Below, one piece after another: positions 44,190-55,335 of a stretch of DNA of 64,000 bases (positions within the stretch are counted from its first letter, which is position 1; each line of letters opens with the position of its first letter). Where the stretch lies: assembly GCA_029298735.1 (NCBI GenBank), contig JANSLP010000104.1, positions 1 through 64,000 of the forward strand, in the 5' to 3' direction. Below the pieces are notes generated by a model. That model saw nothing but the letters and a program-made list of their open reading frames with translations, had not been told where the DNA came from and ran no database searches. Origin of the DNA: Ophiostoma sp. CBS 140.51. Its lineage: Eukaryota > Ascomycota > Sordariomycetes > Ophiostomatales > Ophiostomataceae. Made by a program: the position numbers and the translations under genes.

Positions 44190-47100
44190 ATGGCGGAACC
44201 ACCGGTTCCAACCATGGACACGACAGATGCATCCAAGATCAATGGCTCCACAGATGCTCCTGACGTCGTGATGGGTGACAATGCCAGCCATCAAGAAAAC
44301 GACCAAGAAGCCGACCCCTTGACAAAGAAACGCAAAGCCACCGATGGCGACGCGTCTGCATCTGCATCTGCATCTGCGGATACGAATGCAGTCTCGGACG
44401 CCACGGTTGAGCTTCCTGTACAGTCAAAAAAGGCAAAGCTGGATCCTGTGCCAAACGTCCCCGCGGATAGATCACTTCTACCCGCCGAGGTTTGGCAGCA
44501 CATCTTTTCTTTCTGCCCACCAAGGACTTTGGGAAACTTGCTCATGGTCAGCAAGCTTTTCAACTCCTACTTGGACCTGGCTTCGTCTGTCGTGGTGGAA
44601 AAGCGTCCACCTACCACAGCAAAGTCGACCGTCAAGTATGTGCAGCCAAATGCTCTTTGGCGGATGACACGACGCAGCTTTTGGCCTAACATGCCTGCTC
44701 CGTTGAAGGGGAAGACCGAGCTGGATATGTGGCGTCTCGCGTGTTCGTCGACCTGTCAATTTTGTGGCAGGCGGGATCCGAGACGCATGCAGCCCACTTC
44801 GGATCCTCGATTCGGACCAGGCGTTGACGGCGTTGCTCGCATCTGGGATTTTCGAGTTCGATGCTGTGGATCTTGTCTGTCGAGACACACAATGGCGGTA
44901 GGTCTTTGTTGTACCCATAGTGGGCATTCTTCGTGTAATACTCGTTATTGTGTGTTTCTCTGGTGAACTTTTCGTCTAACTGATGCTTAGGAAATGGATC
45001 TGCTCATGTCGACTGCTCCGACGTTTCTCATCCCGGCCCTCCCCTTTGTCTTTGTGACCTCGCTCTCCAGCGTTGTTCCGCTCCACGCCATCCAGCGTGG
45101 CCAGCTGCCGCCGTCGTGCACGTTGACAAAGATCTTCTGGACGTCCGATGTCGACACCCTGCGTGAGGAGTTTGACTCTGTCAAGGAGCTCGGTGCCCCC
45201 GCAGTCGAAGAGTGGCAAAAGGGACTGTCAAAAAGGGGCTCCGACCAGAAAGCCGATTCCTCGAAATGGGAAAAGTATGACGAGTCTGGTGGCGTGACCA
45301 ACATGCGGACACTTCTTCACCCAGAGATCAAGCCCCAGGCTGCTGCTGTACTGGAGCCGCCCAAGATTTCAGTGCCACCCAAGGCTGCAGAGACACCAAA
45401 GACCGCAAGTCAATTGAAGACTGCAGAGCTGTCTAAGGCCGCAGAGCCCCCACAACCTCCAACTTCAGGTAAGTTTTAAGCCAACACTGGCAGCTTGTTC
45501 GTTTCTGGACACCTTCTCTAACGTAATGTTAGTCCCCGCCGACAAACCCACAGTCGAACCCAAAGAGCCTGCGAGTAGCGAAAAGTCAGACCTGGGCGCC
45601 GTTGTGAAGCCACCGTCACCACCGCCACCACCACCTGCGAAACCGAAGACAGCAGAAGAGATTGATGCCGATTGGGACTTCATCCAGGGCCCAGTCCGCC
45701 TCAAGATTCTCCGGTATGCTGAAGAAGCTATTGCAGGCGACTGGGACGACGGCGACAAGGTGACAAAAGACAATGCCCCAGCATTTGCTGCTGATGTCCT
45801 GCTCCATGTACGGAAGCGATTCTACATGGAAGTCGACAAGGAGGCACAGGCCGCCCGTGCTGCTGGTCGCCAACCCGTCGTTGACCCAGCTGAGGGGCCG
45901 TTCACCCAGAAGCTCACCTTGGAGAACATGAAGTACGTGTTTGATGTCAAAATCAAGCCCATCACATCCAAGGTGCGTACTGAGCTGTTTGCTTGCCCTC
46001 TTTGCGATGTGAGTGCGAAGTTCTTTGGATTCGAGGGCACCATTCAGCACTACGCAGCGAAACATACGAATGTCCTTAGTGTCGGCAATATCGTTGTCTT
46101 CTGGAGGGCTGAGTGGCCAGAACAGCCCCCCTTCCGGCCCAATCCTCGCGTTCACAAAGGCACAGGCATGCCGGTACCGCTGCATCCACCTTCGGCAGTA
46201 AGTGTGCCAAATCAACGAGGTCCTGGTCCAGCAGCTAAGCGCTCCGGCAAAGACTATCAATCGTTTGGACCCCCGCCCCCAGGCCATTTTCCCGCCCACC
46301 AACAGCCGGCGACATATTTTCCGCCTCCCCCGCCTCCACCGGTTCAGGCGCCGGTGTCGCTACCGCCGCCGCCACCGCCGCTACCACTACAGCAGCAGCC
46401 ATACCAGCTCGTTCGCCCGCAAATTCTACCGTTTCCGACGTCAAACAATGGAAGAGATGAGCCCCAATACAACGGCCCGTCGTTTGCCCACGGTGCCCAG
46501 CAGGCTCACACTTTTGGTGCCCCGTCGTATAACCACACGGGCCAGCCGCAAACGGGACCCGCCGTGTTTCAAACGCCGCCTTTCCATCCACAACCCCAGC
46601 ATGCAGCCTATCAGCCTTTTGCTGGGAACAATGGCCGGGGTGGCGATAGATATGCCGGTGCGCCCAGTGCAGCACCCCAGGTACCTCCCCGAACTGCACC
46701 ACCGGCAGCTCCTGTGCCATCTGCGCCTGTGCCTGCACAAGTTGCGAATCTATTTGCTGCTTCTGCGCCCTATCAGAGCCAAGCTCCAGCGTTGGCGCAA
46801 CCTCCAGCTGAAAACAAAGCGAACAATGACCCGTGTGCCCCCAAGGCGCCCTACCAAGACAGGCTTGATGCAGTGGTACGATACGCACACGAGGTGTGGG
46901 AGGGCATAATGTGCCTTGTCAATACTACCAATGAGGCGAGAGCCTATGCCTTGATCTACCAGACAAACAAGCATTTCTGGGGAAAATTTGGCGAGGAATT
47001 GCCACTAGCACTCTTTAAGGATAGAATCCTGAACTACAAGGGCATGCAACTCATGGGAACCGCCCGCGATTTCCATTGCCAGGCCTGCCGCCTTGGGTTG

Positions 47101-48612
47101 GACGATGTGCCTGACAACAAGAAGGGAGACACTTCGTTTAGATTCCGCGAGCTTGTGGTGCATTTCTTAAAAGAACACGTCGACGGCCGGACAATGAAAG
47201 CAAATCCGTTCAATGTCAACGCACGCAAACCAGAGCGTCCGATCCGTGACTGGCTGACACAGATGGTAGCTCTTCCTCAACCTTTTGAGATCAGATACAT
47301 GATCAAGAAGTCGAGGGGCAATAGCATATTCAAGCTATTCCATGAAGCTATGCAAGATGCTCTTCAACGTCAAAAAAGTCTCAATCATCTTTTAGGAAAC
47401 GGACCAAACAATCACCTGAGAAGGAGAGGGAGAGGCGGTTCAGATGAGCAACCCACGGATGGTGCAGAGAGCCCAAAAACGAACGAACGTACACCTCCGC
47501 CCAAGGCCCCGGCTGTCGCTGCTGCACCCCAAAACGCCAGAAAAGTTGTGCCCGACACCAACGACAATCAGAAGCTCCAAGGGGCTAATGTAAACAAAGA
47601 TGCAGGAGGACGTGCCACTCAGCCGGGAGTCAAAATCAAGGAAGAAGAGGGGACCAACGATCAGCCAATCGCCTCCGTGCGTAAAGCCGCTGCACCGCGG
47701 GAAGAGCTCGATCTACTGGGCGCTCTCGAGATGCACCTAGATGGTGAGCCAGTGCGCCGACCGTCAGCAGTGACAAGAGATCCGGCGCCAGAGGCTCGTG
47801 CTCCAACCCGCGTGGTGTATGTTGACGAGTACGGTCGCGAAGTCGTCCCGAGGTACGACAATCAGCGCGAGCTACATCGTGACCCCCGCGGCTGTCCCCG
47901 CGATGCCGACCCCTACGGGTATGTCGTTGATGAGAGAGATGAGTCGTATCAGAGACGCCTGCCGTCGCCTCGAGGTTACCCAGGAAGCTACGGGCCACCA
48001 TCCCGTGGCCCTTCTGGACAGTACCGGGAGCGCAGCCCACTGCCAGCGCGACGCTATGTCGACGAGCGTGTGTATTCCGGCCACCTGAGGAACTACGAAG
48101 ATGAGTATGAACGTGGTGCACCGCCTGGTCCACCACGTCATTATGCTCGTGCTCCACCTCGCCAGGATTTCTACTCGGGATATGCCGATGGTGCTGATCG
48201 TGGTGGGCGGCCCTACAGACCGGTTGATTATGAGCCCTACGAAGCTTATGAGGTTGTGCGGGTGGCTGGACCGGATGGCGAGTACCTCACTAGACGCCTA
48301 GTGCGCCGTGAGGCACCGCCTGCTGATCGTCGGGCGCAAGAGCACTACTACTCGCGTGAGTATGTCGATGACCACCGTGGACCTGGACCTGGTTATGGTG
48401 CTCGCTATGATCCTCTCCATGCCGCCGCTCCGGAGCATGAACGGCGCGACGTGGGCGAAGAGAGATCGGCACTACCGCCTCAGCAACAGCAGCGTTCTGT
48501 TGTCCGGTCTGACCCTTCCTACTATCAAGAGTATGACCCACACAACCCGATGAGTGGAGGGCCGATGCAGGGACAGGAAGGATCTGGACTAGGACACATG
48601 CAGTACCAATAG
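44190..48612 (+). CDS. F-box and zinc-finger protein
   Basis: Three exons, 44190-44897, 44991-45468 and 45533-48612; 1421 residues to the first stop. An F-box lies at about 95-130 (LLPAEVWQHIFSFCPPRTLG, then KLFNSYL), the motif that binds Skp1 in SCF ubiquitin ligases. After it come a CxxC pair (CQFCGRRDPR) and CCGSC, likely one zinc site. Later segments have C2H2-like fingers: CPLCDVSAKFFGFEGTIQHY with AAKH, and CQACRLGL with VVHFLKEH. Between them are Pro/Gln-rich disordered stretches, and the C-terminus is Arg/Tyr/Pro-rich. A TCTGCA hexamer run encodes Ser-Ala repeats near residue 55. This fits a fungal F-box family of unknown substrate. The reading frame stays protein-like past the TAG at 48610-48612 (see findings). 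Start is the first ATG. Confidence 0.88.
44353..44380 (+). repeat. TCTGCA hexamer repeat in coding sequence
   Basis: About four tandem TCTGCA units encode alternating Ser-Ala in the disordered N-terminus of the F-box protein. Confidence 0.75.
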
Positions 48613-49549
48613 AATTGGAACATGCGCACTCTGTCTTCTGGGCTCGAGGCGGGCATGATGAATATGGCTGTGTCGAACATGATGTCGAATGCAGACGTCT
48701 TCAACCCGTTTGCGTCAATTTCAAATATATCAAACGCAAATCTACCGAACCCGTTTCTACCGAACCCTTTTGCGTCGAACACGTACACATCTGGCCAATC
48801 TCCCGGTTAGTCTCCTGGTCAGGTGGTAATGATGCAGGGCCATGCCTGGACTGTGTATCCAGTATGGGTTGGAGATTGCAGCCAGCCGGCACGGAGCAGC
48901 AGCAGCAGCAGCAGCAGCAGTAACAACCTTATTACTTCTGGCTGAGTATTTGTGAGAGAGAGAGATTGGTTGTGTTGGTGGACTGAATGCTTGCGTTTTT
49001 GGGCCGTTGAGGCAATATGTATTGGTTGGTGTAAAGTCAAAATTGGACGTATAATGAAATATAGCAAAAGTACAAAAAAAGTAAATTGAAAACAATTTGG
49101 CTTTTTGACCAGCATTACGATTAATATGTGACATCATGAATTTGATTGTTAATTTTCAATGTATTCGTCGAGATAGTCTTGTTCTATGTAGATGGTGTGT
49201 TACCACAGGAGGCAGAGTTGGAGTGGAGGTGAAGAGGTGTGTGTAGAGGTGTGATGAGGGGAGGATAACTGCGTGGGAGAGATGAATGGAGAAAAATAGT
49301 TGAGAGGGTGGTGTTACAACAAGATGTGCGTTTGTAATGTAAGAATACAAAAGAAGAGCCGAGTATTGTTCGACGAAAAAAGTAACAAGAGATCCAAAAT
49401 CAAACAATGCATAAAAGAGGACAAGAAAAAAAACCAAAACTTGACAAATAGAACCCCTAACGCACAAATCAAAAGACACGTAGAGATACAGAAAGCGCCT
49501 CCCCTATCTACCAGCCTTTTTTCTTTTTGTATTATGGTCTTCACCCCAT
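48613..49549. other. Convergent intergenic region with in-frame extension
   Basis: Immediately after the F-box stop the same frame stays open for 65 codons to a TAG at 48808-48810, then 44 more codons to TGA at 48943-48945. The first part has three NPF motifs. From about 48950 on the DNA is AT-rich and looks like ordinary 3' flank for the F-box and VPS1 genes. Confidence 0.5.
48895..48920 (+). repeat. AGC/CAG trinucleotide repeat
   Basis: Nearly nine perfect AGC units downstream of the F-box stop. In the F-box frame they would encode serine; one base on, glutamine. Confidence 0.9.
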
Positions 49550-52126
49550 TTATACAACCTCGCCAATAATCTTGGCGGCCTCCTTGTACGTCTCCAGAAG
49601 ACGTTCGCACTTTTCGCGCTCCTTCTTGACACCGTCGTCCTCGTACAGCAGCTCCTCAAAGAGCATCTCCTTGTACAGTTCGCTAACCAGCCGGTTCTGC
49701 ACCACATCCTTGCAGTGGTTCACCAGCAGGTGCATAATCGCCTTGGGCACCTGGTCCGCAATCGACTCGCGAACAATGTTAAAGTACGAAGAGATGAGGG
49801 CACGGATCAACTCCGTCTCCATGGCCTCGCGGTCTGTCAGCGCCGGCTCGCCGCCCGTTCCGTTGGCGCCAAAGAGGTCCACGCTGCCACCGGCACCCAG
49901 AGCGCCCGGGTGGGCCGAGGGTTGGCCGACGCGGCTGTAGTCATCACTACCCGCGCCAATGGGCGACCGCAGTGGGCGGTCGTCGGGACGGCGCATGCTC
50001 TGGCTAAACGTAGGCTCCGAAGCCTGGCTGACGTGGCGACCAATGTTGGCGTTGTGGTGGTGGCCACTGGGACCGCTACCGCCCAGACCGCCACCCATGG
50101 CGCTGCCGTCCTTACCGAAGAAGTAGTTGAGGAACGAATCCTTGGCATTGTTGATGGCGGGCTGGTTGAAGCGCGTCGGCGAAGCTGTCCGGCCATTTTC
50201 CCGGGCCATGGACGAGCTGCGACCGCCCTTGGCCGTCTTGCGCAGGGCTGTGCTGGTAGCACCAGTGCCGCCAGCGACATTCAGATTATCCTCGTCAACC
50301 TCTTCGGGGGTTTCTGTGCCGGCGGCACCTGCTGCGCCGTTAGCGCCGGTCCCGTTAGCAGCGCCAATCTCCTTGAGGCGGCGGCGCTCGCGGCGTTCCC
50401 GCTCCTCCTGGATCAGACGCTTGCGCTCGCGCTCCTGCTTCTCATTGACGACGTGGCTCATGGCGGCGGCGGCGCCAAGGAAGTTGGGGTGGTTGGTGTT
50501 GATGTAGGCGCGCTGGATGGAGATGAGAGACTCGACGTAGTTAGAGGCGGGGCCGAGACGCTCACGCAGCAGGTCGGAGACGGTCTCAATCAGCTTGGCC
50601 TGCAGACGCGGGAAGCGGCTCAGCTCTGTAGAGCCGCAGGTATGGCAAATCTTGATGAGCTCCTCGTACACGAGCTCAACACAGCGCTGACTGGGGATCT
50701 CGAGCAGCTTGATCTGGGGCTTGACGAGCAAGTCAAAGGCCATCTCGGGGACGAAGAGACTGGGCCGCGGGCCGGTGGAATTGCGGATGGCCGTCCGGAT
50801 GTCGAGGGCGGACAGGTTGGAGGTAGGGTCGATGGACTCGAGCGAGCTGCCAAAGACCGAGTTGAAGATGTAGTAGACGCGGGCACCACCGCACAGCTCC
50901 TTGGTGGAGATCTCGGTGGAGGTACCGTCGATTGAAGAAATAAAGGAGGTGGCGAAACGGGTCATAAGCTGCAGAATCAGCGAACCGCGGTGCTCCTTGC
51001 CACTAAAGTGCATGTCACCATAGCTTGCCAGCTCCTGCTGGGTCTGGCCCATCAGCGTGTTGAGGCGGGCCTTGATGTCAGGCAGGCGGTCGCGGATGTG
51101 GGACATGAGCGTGCTGTTGAGCGTCTTGGCCAGGTAGGGGGTACCACAACGAGTCGAAATGTTGCGGTAGGCCGGGTGGTGCTTGAAGAAGTCGGCCTCG
51201 GCCTTGAGCGCGTCGTCCATGGGCTTGTTGCCCTGGATGTCCTGCTGCGAACGGTTGACAACACCGATCCAGCCGAGCTTGAGCGGGTAGACGCGGCCAG
51301 ACAAAATGTCGAGCGCGTTGGTGCCGTGGTCCATCAGGTCGACCTTCGTCAGTACACCAATCGTGCGGCGGCCCAAGGGGTCGACATGGCGGGCGAGCTT
51401 AAGGGCCTCGGAGTTAACAATGTCGACGTTGGCCGGAGAGACAGACAGGATGATACTGTTGGGCTTGGCAATGTACTCGGAAATCAGGTTGCGTGTCTGC
51501 TTCTCGATATCGGCGGGTTGGTCGCCAATGGGGACCTTGGTCAGACCAGGCAGATCGACGAGGGTCAGGTTGAGGACGTCGGGCGAGTAGATCTTGAGGT
51601 TGATGGGCTGGCGCGTGATACCCTTGTTGTTGCCGGCAACGCGGCTCGTCTCGTTCTCAATCTCGCGCTTGACGTCCTGGAAATCGTTGAAGCGGCGGTT
51701 GGGCAGGTGGTGGAACTCGGCCCATTCGTTGCGGCGGGTGGCATTGGGGTCGACGTAGCCGCGGGCTTTCGTGGCAGCTGCGTTGGCAGCGGCATCTTCC
51801 TCGTCCTCGGGGACGTTGATCAGTTGCAGGATAAGCGGCCGCCTTGTGACGATGCCGCTGCCGCGAGGGAGGAAATCGCGGCCGACGATGTTTTCGAGGA
51901 CAGAGGACTTGCCGGCAGATTGGGAGCCGACGACGACCTATGGGAGGAGAAAAGAACAATGGTTAGAATAGGAACTTGGGGCCTAGCGCATTGTTGTGAA
52001 CGAAACAAAGAGGAAGCCAAGACTTACAATTTGTGGGAGATCGAGAGAATCGTTGCCGATGGTGTTGAAGACAAGGTCTTGCAGCTTGTTGACCGTGGTC
52101 AGCAGCTCGTCGCCGAGGGCTGCCAT
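49550..52126 (-). CDS. VPS1: Vps1, dynamin-related GTPase
   Basis: Two exons, 52028-52126 (33 codons) and 49550-51937, joined over a 90-nt intron; 828 residues. The GTPase domain shows G1 GSQSAGKSS at 37-45, the switch I region SGIVTRRPLIL, G3 DLPG at 161-164 and G4 TKVD at 230-233. The middle/stalk region follows (HPAYRNISTRCGTPYLAKTL), and the C-terminal GTPase effector domain is ALTDREAMETELIRALISSY to the end. There is no pleckstrin homology or Pro-rich domain. Vps1 drives membrane scission in vacuolar sorting, endocytosis and peroxisome division. It is longer than yeast Vps1 (about 700) because of a disordered insert of roughly 190 residues (Ala/Gly/Ser/His-rich) between the stalk halves. 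Start is the first ATG and opens LGDELLTTVNKLQ, typical for the family. Confidence 0.96.
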
Positions 52127-53998
52127 GGTATCGGATTAGGGAGGAAGAGGAAGAGGGAGGGGAGTGTCGAGGATAGGAGAGGAAGATGTCGAGATCAAAA
52201 CGCGTGTATCGTTATCGCAACGTGTGCTTCAACCTCGGGCGATGACGGTGAAGGTCGGGAAGCAGAGCTTCGACGCGGTGAGAAAGCAATAAAGAAGGAG
52301 GAGAGAAACGAGAGGAATCCCTGCGTCGTCGACGGGCAGATTGGCAGTGTTGCAGGACTGGAAAAGCGTGATGCGCGGTGATGCAATGCAGAGGATGCAG
52401 CCGATGACGAAGAAAACACAGAATTTATCACGAGGAAAAGAGAGGGAGAGAGTGCCGAAAAGACTAGAACAGGCAGTGTGTTTTTCCAAGCTCTACGTCT
52501 GGTTTCTGGCACCAAACAGGGGGTGGGCCAAAGGCTAGACAACGGAGCGACCAGGGCTAGCCTCTATTCGTACAGAGTCCACAGAGAAGTCCACAGAGAG
52601 AGGAGAGAGGGAGAGAAAGGCTTCGATTTGAGGAGGACAAACCAGTGGGCCTAGTGGAGGAGGCGAAAGATCGAAAGCCAAGAGGCGTAAAAGGCCCAAA
52701 GAGAGGCGCGAAAATAAGCAGCCACGGTAGTGGAAGTGCTCTAGAAAGTCCTTTTTCGAGGTGAATGATGGTGGGTTGTGGTCGATGGCGGCGGAGCTTT
52801 CAGGGCGAAAAGAGGCCAACGAGGAAACTAGAGCAAGTAAACAGGTTCCGACAGTTGATGACGATGAGGCGGCGATAGTGCGCGAGCGACAGGGGAAAAG
52901 ACGGGTTCGACGGTTGTTGGGTGTCAAAAGTCGTTGGATGCCTGGCCGTTGTGTTTGTTGTACCTTTTTCTGCGTTTGCATGTGTTTGCACGTTTTTGCA
53001 AAAAGTGAGGCCAAAAAGGGGCTACAAAAAAGGGAATTTACGAGAGTCGAGATGTGTTCTTAATGCTCGCCGGAATGGCAGGAGAAATGCTGGTCGTTAT
53101 GGGCAGGCACGACCCAATTTGGGCTCAAATCAACAGGAAATGCAAGAACGCATTATCACATTCTCTTTCTTCGCAGTACAGAGGGAAAGCACGACGCGCT
53201 GCGCATCATGTTCCGCGTCGCTCTTTCTCTTTAGCTGGGGGCAAGTATCGACAGGGGGCTGTCTTAATTGTCTTAAAATGGCATCCAGGCCTGTTGTTTG
53301 GTTAAATGGGCAAGATCGCTCCTGCCATATGGTTGTGCTGCCTTTGCTCCTGCCTCGGTCTCCCTGAATCTCCCCGTACATCTAACTGTTCCTGCCTGTG
53401 GACCTGGAAATTGAGCTGTTATGCACAGGGTGCGCACCTTTGAACCTTCCCCCGGCGCGCAGGACGGTGCAAGGGAGACTGTAATGAGATGCTGAGATGC
53501 TTATTCATGCAGCAGGAAGCGAGCGCTGAGCCGCTGGACGGAAAGCCCGAACGCCACGGCAAGGGCGATGACGAAGGGGCGACTGCTAGCTAACAGAAAT
53601 GCTAACAAAAAACAGAAGGCGCTGATTGGCCAGCCGTGTGGTTCGATTTCGCCTGGCTTGACTTTTCAATTTCGATTTTGTAGGGGTGAGGTGAGCCTTT
53701 CTGAGTGAATGAAAACTCCCTTTGGTACACACAAAAATCGACCGGCAAAGGGAACGACAGGGCCCTTTTTGTTGTCTGGTTTTTTTACTCGTTCACTTCC
53801 CGCATTCACCTTTCTCCGGCGCTGACACACGGTCCTCTCCCTCCCTGTCAACGGACCCGACTTTTTCAAAAAGAAGAAACGGCCGAGCCGAGAAAGAGAA
53901 AGGCCGGAAAAGGCTCGACCACGGACTCTATCGAATAAAAAGCTGACGTCCGTCAACGGACCATCTGATACGCGTCTGCTGAGGCCGCATCTGACACG
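52127..53998. other. 1.9 kb divergent intergenic region (VPS1 / COX19)
   Basis: Shared upstream DNA of VPS1 (-) and COX19 (+). The VPS1 side is purine-rich on +, as expected for a minus-strand leader. CT-rich DNA on + from about 53765 to 53865 precedes COX19. No coding signal in frames up to about 150 codons. Confidence 0.45.
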
Positions 53999-54466
53999 AT
54001 GAGCACCTTTGGCAGTCCCGGCGGGGGCAGCATCGCGACGAAGCCGACACCGTAAGATGGCTCTCTCGCATTTCGATATGGTGAAAATGCAATTAAGCGG
54101 GCATTGAGACAACTAACAAAATCAGACCGCAGCGTGGCAGCTTCCCTCTGGACCACGAGGGCGAGTGTAAGCAGGTGATGCTCGACTATCTGAGCTGCAT
54201 GAAGAAAGTCAAGGGCGTCAATGAGGACGAGTGCCGGAGTCTGGCCAAGTCTTACCTTGGCTGCCGGATGGATAGGTAAGAAGTTCGTGGGAGGGAGATG
54301 AAAGTCGCAAAGTATTTGAGAAAGTCATCGCTAACGGTCTAGAAATCTCATGGCAAAAGACGACTTCAAGAACTTGGGGTTCCAAGAAAAAGGCGACAAG
54401 GCTGGCAGCGGCAAGGATGGCAAGACAGAAGGCGAGACCAAGTCGCCGGGTGAGTTACGATGGTAG
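53999..54466 (+). CDS. COX19: Cox19, cytochrome c oxidase assembly protein
   Basis: Exons 53999-54051, 54126-54275 and 54343-54466, with introns of 74 and 67 nt; 108 residues. The core RGSFPLDHEGECKQVMLDYL is followed by the twin CX9C motif, CKQVMLDYLSC and CRSLAKSYLGC, then RMDRNLMAKDDFKNLGF, all characteristic of Cox19. Twin CX9C proteins are imported into the mitochondrial intermembrane space and oxidised by Mia40; Cox19 works with Cox11 in copper delivery to cytochrome c oxidase. The 3' end is uncertain: a strong donor GTGAGT at 54450 and a CAG ending at 54509 could remove 60 nt, moving the stop to 54560-54562 and giving a Lys-rich tail. An AATAAA at 54551 fits the shorter form given here. 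Confidence 0.9.
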
Positions 54467-55335
54467 TTGTCTTGCAGGCATGAGATGAGTGTACGATAAC
54501 ATGTAACAGCCGATGAGGTTAGGAAGACAAAAAAACATGGCAAATGTTTCAATAAAAATTGAAAAAGTTCAACTCTATCAAATGAGACCCCATATAAACC
54601 GTACATCATCTCATTTGTCTCGTAAAGTGAACGTCAATTCATAATATCAATCAAATAACTTCAACCTGACGTTGAAGAACGACCGTGGTGAGCCATCGCC
54701 GGTCTCGCTCTGGGTCGAGTAGCCGACCTCAACCTCCACTCTCTCCACTCTCTCCCCTCACTACGGAGTTAGGCGACCAGCAACAGCCCCCACTAGCAAC
54801 GGCTTCAATTCCGGGAACATGCCGCTTTACGAGCCTTTACTGGGGGAACGGTATTGTCGTCCGTCTTTCATTTGTTCTTTCTTGATCCTTCTTTCGTTCA
54901 TTAGTCAATTTCAGACTTCCCGCGCCAAACTACATCTCTCACCAGCCTTGCTCCGAAACACGGTCCGGGTTTGTGTTGACTTCGCCGGCCGCCAGCAAAT
55001 AGCACCCAATTAGCTCACTCTCACAGCAAATAGCCGTGCATCTAACAGACTACTGCCGCTCCAACACACTTAGTCGCCTATATGAACGACGACTGTCAAC
55101 ATCTTGCTCTTATTCCCAATTAACCCAGCTGTGACGCGACTGACCTCGGCTTCACGGGCTGGTCCGTCTTTTGCTCCTTTTTGCCTTTCTGATCCTCATC
55201 TCGTGATTGAATTTTTTGCTTCCTTTCTCCCTTCATTCCTTATTATGTAGCGTGACCTCCATCCGTCCCCCTCACCCTGGCTTTCACTCTCTCCCCTCAC
55301 TTTTCTCACACCAGTTCTCCTCAACCCCACACACA
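54467..55335. other. Intergenic region and leader of ligase-like gene
   Basis: COX19 3' flank (AT-rich to about 54650) followed by CT-rich DNA on + (54720-54770, 55190-55335) that precedes the ligase-like ATG. No gene seen. Confidence 0.5.

Noticed and set aside
49715..50935. 406-codon frame on + opposite VPS1
   Set aside because: It is antisense to a certain gene. Strong third-position GC bias on the coding strand leaves long open antisense frames, and the translation has no recognisable domain.
52900..53660. tRNA-like GTTCGA strings (for example near 52906 and 53641)
   Set aside because: Neither lies in a sequence that folds as a cloverleaf with an A-box at the right distance.
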